A DNA stretch of 64,000 nt. Source: UBA4093 sp036676455 (lineage in GTDB: Bacteria; Cyanobacteriota; Sericytochromatia; S15B-MN24; UBA4093). The notes beneath the pieces were generated by a model. That model did no database searches. It had not been told where the DNA came from and saw only the letters and a program-made list of their open reading frames with translations. This document shows, piece by piece, positions 50,792 through 59,275 of the stretch (position 1 is the stretch's first letter; each line of letters opens with the position of its first letter). A program made the translations under genes and the position numbers. The stretch covers positions 62,001 through 126,000 of the forward strand of contig JAKFCW010000116.1 in NCBI GenBank assembly GCA_036676455.1, read 5' to 3'.

Positions 50792-52288
50792 ATGAAGAAC
50801 GTTTCGATGGCTAGCTTGCTGGCCGCGTCCCTGATGATGACGGGATGCACCATGGCCGACCTCGCCCTCATCCCCTCCGCCACCCTGACCCCGGCCGCCC
50901 GGGGTCAACTCGTCCTGACCCCCCAGTTCGTGAACGGCGGCTATGCCGCCGCTTCGATCGTGAATCCGCGCACGGTCGCCAGCATCCACCACCTGGTCGT
51001 CCGGCTCTTCATCCTCGACGGCGACGCGGAGATCCCCGCCACCAACGCCGCCGGCAGCCCCGTCCAGGTGGACGTCGTGCGCGCCGAGCTGAGCAACCCC
51101 ATCACCCTGTCGCCCCTGCGCGCCAACACGAAATACCGGGTCCGTGCCTTCGCCTATCGGGCTGCTGGCACCGCCGAGGCCGATCTCATCAGCACGACCG
51201 ACGAGGGCTCGTACGTGGACGTGAACGTGACCAACGATGACGCGCCGATCGCGGCCACCCTCAAGGTCACCCTCACGGACGTGGCCTTCGCCGGGGTCGC
51301 GACCTCGAACGGCGTGACGGTGCACAACGGCGGCTATGCCCCGGTCGCCCCCGAGAGCATCTTCGTAGGCACGACCGGCTCGCTGATGTCCAGAACCTCG
51401 ACGGCGTCCATCACGAACACCACGGGCGGCTACCTGGAGCTGGTGCGCATCGGCAACCGGATCTACGTCCTCGGCGGGGCCGACTCCAACACCCTCGTCA
51501 TGAAAGCGGATGTGCAGCCTGACGGCAGCCTCTCGGCGTTCGCGTCCGCGGGCGTGAACATCAGCTCCCCGCGCCGCGGTTACCGGAGCGCCGTCATCGG
51601 CAATTTCCTCTACCTCTTCGGCGGTCATGATCCCGTCGCCAACGTGTACGTGAACACCATCGAGCGCGCGCCCATCCAGCCGGACGGCACGCTTGGCGCG
51701 TTCGAGGTCGTGCAGACCACGCTGCCCACGACGCTCGGCAGCCACGGGGTTTACGTGGGAGGCGGCAAGGTCCATATCTTCGGCGGTTCGCCCGCGTACA
51801 CCCAACAAACCGCAGCCGCCTACACGGCTCCGATCCATCCGGATGGCAGCATCGGCGCCTTCAGTGCCGCGCCCCATCTCGACCTACCTCAGCCCTCGAG
51901 CTCGTTCGCGACGGTGCGCGTCAAGGACCGGCTCTACGTTATCGGAGGGGACCTCGGGATGCGGAACACCGTCCTCGCGGCCCCCATCCTGCCGGACGGA
52001 TCTCTGGGCGCTTTCGCGGATAGCGGCGTGACCCTGGAAACCGGACGCGGCACGCTGTCTGCCGCCTTCATCGGCGGAAAGATCTACGCGATCGGCGGCT
52101 TCAGCCCGTCGAACCCCATGAACACGATCGAGGCGGCCACGGTCAACCCGGACGGCTCCCTGGGCGCGTTCTCCGTGGTCGAGGGCGTCACCCTTAACGC
52201 CGGCGAGTGGGGTCACGAGAGCGTCATCGCGGGCAACTCGCTGTACGTCTACGCGAATACCGAGATCCAGCGCTTCCCCATTCAATAG
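50792..52288 (+). CDS. Kelch-like beta-propeller lipoprotein with PDG repeats
   Basis: 498 aa from the ATG at 50792. The lipobox is MMTGC (Cys at about 19). Residues 30-165 form a domain shared with the next gene product (HHLVVRLFILDGDAEIP, NTKYRVRAFAYRAAGTAEADLI). The rest has at least five copies of a repeat centred on PDGSLGAF, alternating with LYVIGG/IYVLGG strands, giving a kelch-like propeller. It would be exported and anchored to the outer membrane, a binding rather than enzymatic protein. Confidence 0.88.
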   Translation: MKNVSMASLLAASLMMTGCTMADLALIPSATLTPAARGQLVLTPQFVNGGYAAASIVNPRTVASIHHLVVRLFILDGDAEIPATNAAGSPVQVDVVRAELSNPITLSPLRANTKYRVRAFAYRAAGTAEADLISTTDEGSYVDVNVTNDDAPIAATLKVTLTDVAFAGVATSNGVTVHNGGYAPVAPESIFVGTTGSLMSRTSTASITNTTGGYLELVRIGNRIYVLGGADSNTLVMKADVQPDGSLSAFASAGVNISSPRRGYRSAVIGNFLYLFGGHDPVANVYVNTIERAPIQPDGTLGAFEVVQTTLPTTLGSHGVYVGGGKVHIFGGSPAYTQQTAAAYTAPIHPDGSIGAFSAAPHLDLPQPSSSFATVRVKDRLYVIGGDLGMRNTVLAAPILPDGSLGAFADSGVTLETGRGTLSAAFIGGKIYAIGGFSPSNPMNTIEAATVNPDGSLGAFSVVEGVTLNAGEWGHESVIAGNSLYVYANTEIQRFPIQ

Positions 52289-52349
52289 GCCCACCAAGGA
52301 TGCCGGGACTGCGCGTTCCGGCATCCCCCCTCATCAAGCGAAGGTTCCG

Positions 52350-53129
52350 ATGGATAATTTTCGATACTTTGCCGTCCTGGCGCTCGTCTTGGCCGGATGT
52401 GCGCAAGGGCAGCCCTTGCCTCAGCCCCATGCGGGCGGTTTTGCGCTGACGGTCTTGCCCAGCTTCCAGGCGGGAGGCTTCCGCTCCCAAGCCGTCATCC
52501 CGGAGATCGAACGTGACGACGTGCACCACCTCGTGCTCAAGCTGCACCACCTCACAGGGGACGTCGAGACCCCCGTCCTGACCACCGGCGGCGCTGCCGT
52601 CATGGCGGACCTCAGCCGCTCGGAACTCGAGTCGCCGATCACCTTCTCTCAGCTCGCCCCCAACCACTCTTACCGCATCCGGGCTTACGCCTACAAAGCT
52701 CCGGGAATGGCCGCCGAGGACCTGATCAGCGTCAGCGACGCGGCCTCGTTCACGGACATCACCGTGGAAAACGACGATCGTCCCGCGCTAACGCCGCTGG
52801 CGGTCAAGCTGATCGCCACCCCCTTCGCCGCGACCACCTCGGTGGCGCTCAGTACGGGCGGCTCCGTGCTTTTCGATTCGATGGAGCTGACCCTCTACGG
52901 CCTCGCGAACGAGACCGAGGTGCTGGTCGCGACCCGCAGTCTGCGCGCGCAGGACATCCCGACCACAGCCCTCTTCGGCAACCTGCAAGCCATGACGACC
53001 TACCGGATAGCGGCAATCGCGAAGGACTTCAACGGCCTCGACATCCCGGGGGCAAAGGCCCATGTCGATCTGGCGGTCACGAACGACACCGCAGCTCCAA
53101 CGGCCAGCGTGCAAATCATCGTCCCCTGA
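52350..53129 (+). CDS. Lipoprotein paralogous to the propeller protein's N-terminal domain
   Basis: 259 aa. The lipobox is VLAGC (Cys about 17). Residues 55-145 align with the propeller protein's N-terminal domain (DVHHLVLKLHHLTGDVETPV, LAPNHSYRIRAYAYKAPGMAAEDLIS against the matching parts). A further fibronectin-like segment (TEVLVATRSLRAQDIPTTALFGNLQAMTTYRIAAIA) follows. No propeller. It starts 61 bp after the propeller gene, and the two probably work on the same surface. A 17-bp terminator follows. Confidence 0.85.
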   Translation: MDNFRYFAVLALVLAGCAQGQPLPQPHAGGFALTVLPSFQAGGFRSQAVIPEIERDDVHHLVLKLHHLTGDVETPVLTTGGAAVMADLSRSELESPITFSQLAPNHSYRIRAYAYKAPGMAAEDLISVSDAASFTDITVENDDRPALTPLAVKLIATPFAATTSVALSTGGSVLFDSMELTLYGLANETEVLVATRSLRAQDIPTTALFGNLQAMTTYRIAAIAKDFNGLDIPGAKAHVDLAVTNDTAAPTASVQIIVP

Positions 53130-53150
53130 GCCAAGCACGTCGCGCATTGG

Positions 53151-53190
53151 ACCGAGGCCCCGCACCCGAAATTGGGTGCGGGGCCTCGGT
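53151..53190 (+). terminator. Intrinsic terminator-like hairpin
   Basis: ACCGAGGCCCCGCACCC (53151-53167) pairs exactly with 53174-53190 around GAAATT. Followed by CTTG rather than a long T-run. Confidence 0.75.
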
Positions 53191-53249
53191 CTTGAGCAGG
53201 CCTGCCTTGAACTACGCTTGACAGCCCGACCATGATGGCGCAAACTGGC

Positions 53250-53296
53250 TTTGACCGCTGGTCAAACCAGTCGTCAAACTTCCGGTCAAACCAGTC
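53250..53296 (+). promoter_or_regulatory. Operator of the TetR gene: dyad plus direct repeats
   Basis: TTTGACC-GCT-GGTCAAA (53250-53266) is a 7-bp-arm dyad. The 13-mer GGTCAAACCAGTC occurs twice (53260-53272 and 53284-53296), 24 bp apart. The set lies 20 bp upstream of the TetR gene, a probable autoregulatory site overlapping the operon promoter. Confidence 0.65.
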
Positions 53297-53316
53297 AGCG
53301 AACCCAGGAGCACCCG

Positions 53317-53976
53317 ATGCCCAGCACCCGATACAAGCGGATGGACCCCGAGACCCAGCGCAGGATACTGGAAGCGGCCCGCGCCGAGTTCGTCGAGCAC
53401 GGCTACGAGGCCTCCTCGATCAACCGAATCATCCAGGCTGCGGGCATCAACAAGGGCTCGCTCTACTACTACTTCGAGGACAAGGCCGACCTCTTCGTGC
53501 GGGTGATCCAGGATGCCCAGGAATCGATGATCCGCGCGATCGCGGACCTCGACCTCGACCAGATCATGCGGCACCCGCCCCAGGATTTCTGGGGCTACCT
53601 GGAGAGCGCCAGCTTTCAGAAGATCGCCTTCGCCAGGCAGCACCCCGAGCTCACCCGCCTCACGACCGACTTCATGCGCCAGGCCAGCAAACCGGGGGCT
53701 CCTTCCCGCTTCACGACCTTCATGAAGCAGACGCTGTCGCAGTGGTCCGCCCTGCTGCAGATGGGGCAAGCCCAGGGGGCCGTTCGCGACGACCTTCCGC
53801 TCGACGTCCTGATGAACCTGACCATGGCCGTCAGCGAGATCATGAACCGTCCGCTGATGGACGACCCCTCGGTGCTCGAAGGCATGGGCCCCGACGACAT
53901 GCGCCGGTACGCCGAGCCTCAGCTCGACATGCTGCGCCGCATCCTCTCCGTTCCGAAAGGAGGGACCTCCCGATGA
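53317..53976 (+). CDS. TetR/AcrR-family regulator of the export operon
   Basis: 219 aa from the ATG at 53317 with AGGAG upstream. The N-terminal HTH is classic (RRILEAARAEFVEHGYEASSINRIIQAAGINKGSLYYYFEDKADL, about 16-60). The C-terminal ligand-binding part is unclassified. It is the first gene of the operon with the LolA-like protein (stop/start overlap ATGA). Tandem operators upstream suggest autorepression lifted by a ligand. Confidence 0.92.
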   Translation: MPSTRYKRMDPETQRRILEAARAEFVEHGYEASSINRIIQAAGINKGSLYYYFEDKADLFVRVIQDAQESMIRAIADLDLDQIMRHPPQDFWGYLESASFQKIAFARQHPELTRLTTDFMRQASKPGAPSRFTTFMKQTLSQWSALLQMGQAQGAVRDDLPLDVLMNLTMAVSEIMNRPLMDDPSVLEGMGPDDMRRYAEPQLDMLRRILSVPKGGTSR

Positions 53977-54728
53977 TTCATCCCCGCTCCAAGTGGCTCA
54001 TGAGCGGCCTCCTGGCCATCGGGCTCGCGTTCGCCGCTCCCCCGAGCGCCGATGCCCGCCCGGACGCCAAGACCCTGATCCGTCAGGTCGAAACCCAGTA
54101 CCAGAGCGCGACCTCTCACTCGGTCTTCCGCATGAAGGTGGTGACCCAGTCGTGGACCCGCGAGATGACGCTCGAAGCCTGGGGCGAAGGCCGCGACAAG
54201 ATGCTCTCCAAGATCCTGACCCCCAAGAAGGACGCCGGGACCGCCACCCTCAAGGTGGGCGACGAGATGTGGAACTACCTGCCCAAGATCGATCGGCTCA
54301 TGAAGATCCCGTCGAGCCTGATGGGCGATCGCTGGATGGGCAGCCATCTGACCAACGACGACCTCGTCAAGGAGAACAAGGTCGACGAGCTCTACACCTT
54401 CAAGGTCGCCTCCGAGACCGCCCGGGAGGCCAGCATCGTGGCCACGCCCAGGCCGGACGCGGCCGTCGTCTGGGGCTCGATCACCTACCGCATCGACCTT
54501 TCGCGCCAGGTCCCCCTCGACGTGGCGTACTTCGACGAGGACGGCGAGTTGGTCCGCACCATCACCTTCGACCAGCTCCGCACGGTCAACGGCCGCACGA
54601 TTCCCACCCGCATGCGCTACGTGCCGGCCGACGAGCCGGGTGAGTACACCGAGATGGTCTACGAGACGATCGAGTTCGATCGCCCGCTGCCCAAGGGCCT
54701 TTTCTCGGTGCGCTCCCTGAGGAGGTAG
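53973..54728 (+). CDS. LolA-like outer-membrane lipoprotein-sorting family protein
   Basis: 251 aa. The signal peptide ends near ADA (residue 26). The domain follows the LolA-like/DUF4292 order: TLIRQVETQYQSATSHSVFRMKV, then ILTPKKDAGTATLKVGDEMWNYLPKIDRLMKIPSSLMGDRWMGS, which is typical of the 'outer membrane lipoprotein-sorting protein' group found with FtsX-type ABC genes. It should carry a lipid or lipoprotein through the periplasm. It is coupled to the TetR gene and 2 bp from the first permease gene. Confidence 0.88.
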   Translation: MIHPRSKWLMSGLLAIGLAFAAPPSADARPDAKTLIRQVETQYQSATSHSVFRMKVVTQSWTREMTLEAWGEGRDKMLSKILTPKKDAGTATLKVGDEMWNYLPKIDRLMKIPSSLMGDRWMGSHLTNDDLVKENKVDELYTFKVASETAREASIVATPRPDAAVVWGSITYRIDLSRQVPLDVAYFDEDGELVRTITFDQLRTVNGRTIPTRMRYVPADEPGEYTEMVYETIEFDRPLPKGLFSVRSLRR

Positions 54729-54730
54729 CC

Positions 54731-55966
54731 ATGGCCTTCATGACGCGGATGGGATTTCGCAACCTCTGGCGAAACAAGCGCCGAACCCTGCTCACCATGT
54801 CGGCGATGGCGATCGCCACCGCCCTGCTGATCGTGACCCTGGGCATCACCGAGAGCGTCATGGTCGACTCCGTGGACAACGCCACCGGCCTCTACCACGG
54901 CCACGCCAAGGTCACGGCGCCGGGCTACCTCGACGGCCGTGACATGGATCTCACGCTCGACGCCGGGGCCAAGCCGCCGGCACTCGAAAGCGACCCAAGC
55001 GTCCTCGGCGCGGCCGGACGCGTGCGAGGCTTCGCCCTCCTGAGCGCGGGCCACGACTCCGACTCCCTCAGCCAGCCCGCCGAACTGCTGGGCGTCTCGC
55101 CCCGCGAGGAAGAAGCCGTGAGCGCGCTCAGCACGCGCCTCGCCGCGGGATCCAACCTGGCCGAGGGCCGGCTCAACGATATCCTCTTGGGCACGACCCT
55201 CGCCAAGCGCCTCGGCGCATCCCTGGGATCCGAGGTCGTGGCCATGGGGCAAGCCGCCGACGGGTCGGTGGCCGCCGAGGTCTTCACGGTCGCGGGCCTC
55301 TTGAACTCGGGAGACGCCATGCTCGACGGCTCGCTGGCCCTGGCCCCGCGCGCCACGCTGCAACGCATGTTCGCGCTGGACGGCCGCCTTCACGAATGGG
55401 TCGTCAAGCTATCCAACCCCAAGGCCAGCCGCGACTGGGCCAAGCAGACTCAGGCGCGCGTCACCGACGCCGAGGTCACCTCCTGGGAGCGCATGCTGCC
55501 CCAGATGGCCGCGATGATGCGGCAATCTGGGACGAGCAAGGTCATGACGTCCGTGATCTTCTACTTCGCGGTGGTGCTCGTGACCATCAACACCATGTAC
55601 ATGGCGCAGCTCGAACGGCTGCGCGAGTTCGCGGTGATGGGCGCCATCGGCCTGAAGCCCCGGCGGCTCATGGCGCTCATAGTCCTCGAAGGCCTCATGA
55701 TGAGCGCGATCGCCGCCGTCGTCGGCGGGCTCGCCGGCACGGGCCTCAGCTTCTACCTGATGGAGCACCCCATCGTCATGTCCTCGAGCGCCGAGTCCCT
55801 CACCATGGCCGGCACCACCTTGAGCACCTCCATGCGCAGCGAGCCCAGCTGGGACAGCATCCTCTTCCCGGTCCTGCTCATGATGAGCCTGGGGGGCGTG
55901 CTCTCGCTCTTCCCGGCCTGGAAGCTCGGGCGCTTGCGTCCCGTCGACGCGCTCAGGGAGGTTTGA
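54731..55966 (+). CDS. FtsX/MacB-type ABC permease, first
   Basis: 411 aa. A first membrane helix (about 23-45) precedes a large periplasmic domain, then three helices near the C-terminus (about 265-290, 315-340, 378-400) with the FtsX-fold signature (MYMAQLERLREFAVMGAIGLKPRRLMALIVLEGL). The layout is that of LolC/LolE/MacB. It forms the transporter with the next permease and the ATPase. It starts 2 bp after the LolA-like gene. Confidence 0.92.
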   Translation: MAFMTRMGFRNLWRNKRRTLLTMSAMAIATALLIVTLGITESVMVDSVDNATGLYHGHAKVTAPGYLDGRDMDLTLDAGAKPPALESDPSVLGAAGRVRGFALLSAGHDSDSLSQPAELLGVSPREEEAVSALSTRLAAGSNLAEGRLNDILLGTTLAKRLGASLGSEVVAMGQAADGSVAAEVFTVAGLLNSGDAMLDGSLALAPRATLQRMFALDGRLHEWVVKLSNPKASRDWAKQTQARVTDAEVTSWERMLPQMAAMMRQSGTSKVMTSVIFYFAVVLVTINTMYMAQLERLREFAVMGAIGLKPRRLMALIVLEGLMMSAIAAVVGGLAGTGLSFYLMEHPIVMSSSAESLTMAGTTLSTSMRSEPSWDSILFPVLLMMSLGGVLSLFPAWKLGRLRPVDALREV

Positions 55967-55967
55967 G

Positions 55968-57194
55968 ATGATCTGGTTCCGAATCGCCTGGCGCAACCTC
56001 TGGCGCAACCGGCGGCGCACGTCCATCCAGCTCGCCGCCATCGCCGGAAGCTTGTTCCTGGCTCTCTTCTACCATCACATCGCCGTCGGGATGTACGCCG
56101 ACATGATCGACGACGGAGTCCGCTCCGGCTCCGGTCACGTCGGGCTCTACCACAAACGCTACCTCGATGACCGCCAGGTCTCCGACACCATCCCCGCCGA
56201 TACCCTCGTTCCCCTTCTCTCGCAGGAACCGGGCGTCGAGGCAGTCTACGCTCGCCTCAACGTCCCCGGCCTCCTGCGATCCAGCCGGAACTCCCGGCCC
56301 GCTTTGGGCATGGGCCTCGACATCGCGCGCGAGGCCGCTCACAACATCCTGCTGGATCCGAAGAACCTGGTCGCCGGCTCGCTTCCCGACAGTCCCGCTG
56401 AGGTCGCGATCGGCGAGGTGCTGGCCCAGGAGCTGCAGGTGAAGGTCGGCAAGAAGGTCGTCTGGATGGCCCAGGACGCCCAGGGTGAGATGGCGAGCAA
56501 GCTATTCAAGGTCTCGGGCATCCTCAAGACCGGCGTGAAGGCCGTCGACTCCGGCACCGTGCTGGCCTCTCGCGAGGCCTTGGCCGCGCTCATCGGGCGC
56601 GAGGGGCACGCCCATGAGATCGCCGTCATGCTCGAGGGCCCCGAGGCCATTCCCGGGATGCTGCCGCGCCTGAAGGCGATCGCCTCCCAGGCTGAAGCGA
56701 CCGACGCCTATCCCTGGCAGAAAGCCATGCCCAACCTTGCCGCCATCATCGAGTGGGGGAACTCCGAGACCCGGATGATCGTGAGCATCCTCTTCGTGCT
56801 GGTCGGCATCGGCACCCTCAACACGATGCTCATGAGCGTCATGGAGCGCACCCGCGAGTTCGGAGTGATCCGGGCGCTGGGCGTCCACCGGGGATCCATC
56901 CGCGTGATGGTCATGGCGGAAGCCCTGGTGCTGGGCCTCGCTGGCTCGGTCGTCGGCGTGGCCCTGACAGGCCTTTTGGGGCTCTACACCTCGACGGTCG
57001 GCATGGACTTCTCGGCCATGTACCAGGACATGGACATGGGCGGCGTCGCCCTGGACCCGGTGATCCGCACCGGCTGGGACTGGACCATGGTGCTCGGGCT
57101 CTCGCTAGGCATGATTCTGCTCTCGGTACTGGCTTCACTCTACCCGGCACAGCGGGCGCTCGCCATCCGGCCCGCCGACGCCATCCGCAAGTGA
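55968..57194 (+). CDS. FtsX/MacB-type ABC permease, second
   Basis: 408 aa, related to the preceding gene product and with the same plan: N-terminal helix, periplasmic domain, three C-terminal helices, and the motif SVMERTREFGVIRALGVHRGSIRVMVMAEALVLG. The two permeases presumably form a heterodimer like LolC/LolE. The gap to the previous gene is 1 bp. Confidence 0.93.
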   Translation: MIWFRIAWRNLWRNRRRTSIQLAAIAGSLFLALFYHHIAVGMYADMIDDGVRSGSGHVGLYHKRYLDDRQVSDTIPADTLVPLLSQEPGVEAVYARLNVPGLLRSSRNSRPALGMGLDIAREAAHNILLDPKNLVAGSLPDSPAEVAIGEVLAQELQVKVGKKVVWMAQDAQGEMASKLFKVSGILKTGVKAVDSGTVLASREALAALIGREGHAHEIAVMLEGPEAIPGMLPRLKAIASQAEATDAYPWQKAMPNLAAIIEWGNSETRMIVSILFVLVGIGTLNTMLMSVMERTREFGVIRALGVHRGSIRVMVMAEALVLGLAGSVVGVALTGLLGLYTSTVGMDFSAMYQDMDMGGVALDPVIRTGWDWTMVLGLSLGMILLSVLASLYPAQRALAIRPADAIRK

Positions 57195-57216
57195 GCCGTG
57201 AAAAGGATTGACTGAG

Positions 57217-57906
57217 ATGAACGCGATTGAACTACACGGTGTGAAGAAGCACTACGCGCAAGCCGACAACGTCGTGCGGGCAGTGGATGGGATCGATCTG
57301 ACGCTGGCTCCCGGGGAATTCGCCTCCCTGGCGGGAACCTCCGGCTCCGGCAAGACCACCCTGCTGAACCTGATCGGCGGGCTCGACCGGCCCAAGGAGG
57401 GCACGCTCGCGATCGACGGAGTCGACACCCGCGACAAGTCGGACGACGAACTGGCCGAGCTGCGCCTGCGCCGGATCGGCTTCGTCTTCCAGGCCTACAA
57501 CCTGATCCCGGTGCTGACGGCCTACGAGAACGTTCAGTTCGTCCTGCAGGCGCAGGGCGTCCCCGAGCGCCTGCATAAAGCCCGGATCATGCCGATCCTC
57601 GAAGAGCTGGGACTCGCCGAGCTGGCGACGCGCTTCCCGACGCAGCTCTCGGGAGGCCAGCAGCAGCGCGTGGCGGTGGCCCGGGCCATCGTGGGAAATC
57701 CCGCCATCGTGCTCGCCGACGAGCCGACCGCCAACCTCGACTCCGAGACGGCGGCCTCGCTGCTCGGCATGATGCGGCGGCTGAACCAGGAGCACGGCAT
57801 CACCTTCCTCTTCAGCTCGCATGACCCGGCGGTCATCGCGATCGCCGAACGGGTAATCCGGCTCAAGGACGGCAAGGTCATCGCTGATGAACGCAAGGAC
57901 GCTTAG
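57217..57906 (+). CDS. LolD-like ABC ATPase
   Basis: 229 aa from the ATG at 57217, 9 nt after AAAAGGA. Walker A GTSGSGKTT (about 40-48), Q-loop VFQAYNLIPVLTAYENV, signature LSGGQQQRVAVARAI, Walker B IVLADEPTANLDS, H-loop SSHDP. Sequence and size fit the LolD/MacB ATPases that power extraction or mechanotransmission by FtsX-type permeases. It overlaps the outer-membrane protein gene by 20 bp. Confidence 0.95.
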   Translation: MNAIELHGVKKHYAQADNVVRAVDGIDLTLAPGEFASLAGTSGSGKTTLLNLIGGLDRPKEGTLAIDGVDTRDKSDDELAELRLRRIGFVFQAYNLIPVLTAYENVQFVLQAQGVPERLHKARIMPILEELGLAELATRFPTQLSGGQQQRVAVARAIVGNPAIVLADEPTANLDSETAASLLGMMRRLNQEHGITFLFSSHDPAVIAIAERVIRLKDGKVIADERKDA

Positions 57907-59113
57907 CGCCGCCCTCGCGGCCTCCGTTCTCCTCGGAGCGACCCCATCCTGGGCCGAGACCGAGTCGGGGGTGGCCCTGCGGCATAACGTGCTAACCGCC
58001 GACTGGTTGAGCCGACCGGCGGGCATCCCGCTTCCTGCCGGCGGCGTCGGCACGAGCGAGACCCGTGCGCGGGTCTGGTTCCATCAGCCCCTGGGTGAAG
58101 CCCGGCTCAACACTGCCTTCGAACTGACGACGGGCTTTGGATCCACGGGTGCCAGCGGCATTGCGCTCATCGGAAACGGCACGCCCCAGCAAAGCCGGCC
58201 CTTCGAGGTCATGGACCTCGGTTGGTCGCAAGGGACCGGGACGACCACCCGAGGCCGGATCGAACGGCTGGACGCGACCTGGAGCCTGGGGGCTTTCGAC
58301 TTCGACCTCGGCCGCCAGCCCGTCAGCCTCGGCACCAGCCACTTCGTGGGCGTGCTGGACGTGCTCGCGCCCTTCGCGCCGGGAGCCTTGGACTCCTCGT
58401 ACAAGCCGGGCATCGATGCACTGCGCGCTCGCACGGCCCTCGCAGAGAAGGGTGAGGCCGAGGTGATCCTGGCTGGAAGCGATCCCTGGAATGTCGGGGG
58501 CTCGCTCGCAAGGCTTCGAACCTCGCTCCACGGCATGGACGTCGAGGTCCTGGGTGGGCGGTTCCGCAACCGGGGCTTCGGCGGTCTCGGCTGGGAAGGC
58601 GAACTTGGGCCAGCCGGCATCTGGGGAGAGCTGGCGCTCTTCGAGCGGCGGCCGGACGCCGAGCAGATCCGCGGAGGCTGGCCCCATGCGGCCTTCTCGG
58701 GAGTGATCGGGGCGGACTTCAACCTCCCCTTCGAGACCCGCGGTGGGGCCGCCCTGATGCTTCAGGACTTCGGTGCCCGCCGCCCCGAAGATCTCGCCTC
58801 CGTCCACACCGATGCCCCCTTTCGCGAAGGCTGGGCCTTTCTGGGATCGGCCGGCTACGGCGTGGTCACGGCCTCCAAGCAGTTGCACCCGCTGGTCAAC
58901 GGCTCCTTGGCAGGACTCCTGAACCTGGTCGACGGCTCCACCCTGTGGCAGCCACGGCTGACGTTAAGCATCAGCGACAACTCGGATCTGGGGGCTTACG
59001 CCTGGGTCGGGCTGGGATCGCCGCCGCGCCTCGACGGCGAGTCCGTCTCGCTCGGCTCGGAGTTCGGAGGGATCCCGACCGGCGTCGGCCTCTACTCGCG
59101 CTGGTACTTCTAG
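57887..59113 (+). CDS. Outer-membrane beta-barrel protein of the export operon
   Basis: 408 aa. The signal peptide ends near AWA-ET (residue 23). The mature part alternates short polar turns and amphipathic strands (ETRARVWFHQPLGEARLNTAFELTTG, ATWSLGAFDFDLGRQPVSLGTSHFVG) and ends in SRWYF, the C-terminal aromatic mark of outer-membrane barrels. It overlaps the ATPase gene, so it belongs to the same export unit and may be its outer-membrane exit or receiver. No named family is recognised. Confidence 0.83.
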   Translation: MNARTLSAALAASVLLGATPSWAETESGVALRHNVLTADWLSRPAGIPLPAGGVGTSETRARVWFHQPLGEARLNTAFELTTGFGSTGASGIALIGNGTPQQSRPFEVMDLGWSQGTGTTTRGRIERLDATWSLGAFDFDLGRQPVSLGTSHFVGVLDVLAPFAPGALDSSYKPGIDALRARTALAEKGEAEVILAGSDPWNVGGSLARLRTSLHGMDVEVLGGRFRNRGFGGLGWEGELGPAGIWGELALFERRPDAEQIRGGWPHAAFSGVIGADFNLPFETRGGAALMLQDFGARRPEDLASVHTDAPFREGWAFLGSAGYGVVTASKQLHPLVNGSLAGLLNLVDGSTLWQPRLTLSISDNSDLGAYAWVGLGSPPRLDGESVSLGSEFGGIPTGVGLYSRWYF

Positions 59114-59275
59114 CCACCGACGCGCGTGCGTTTTTTGTGCAAGTAGTATCCCCGGCTCACCGGGCCCGCCGGATCCGCATGATTGCATGCGTCCATGAGG
59201 GGTGATTTAATTGAGTTAACATGACAATCAGAGCAATAAACCGGACTTTCCGGGCCAAGCTCCTCTCACGCGAGG

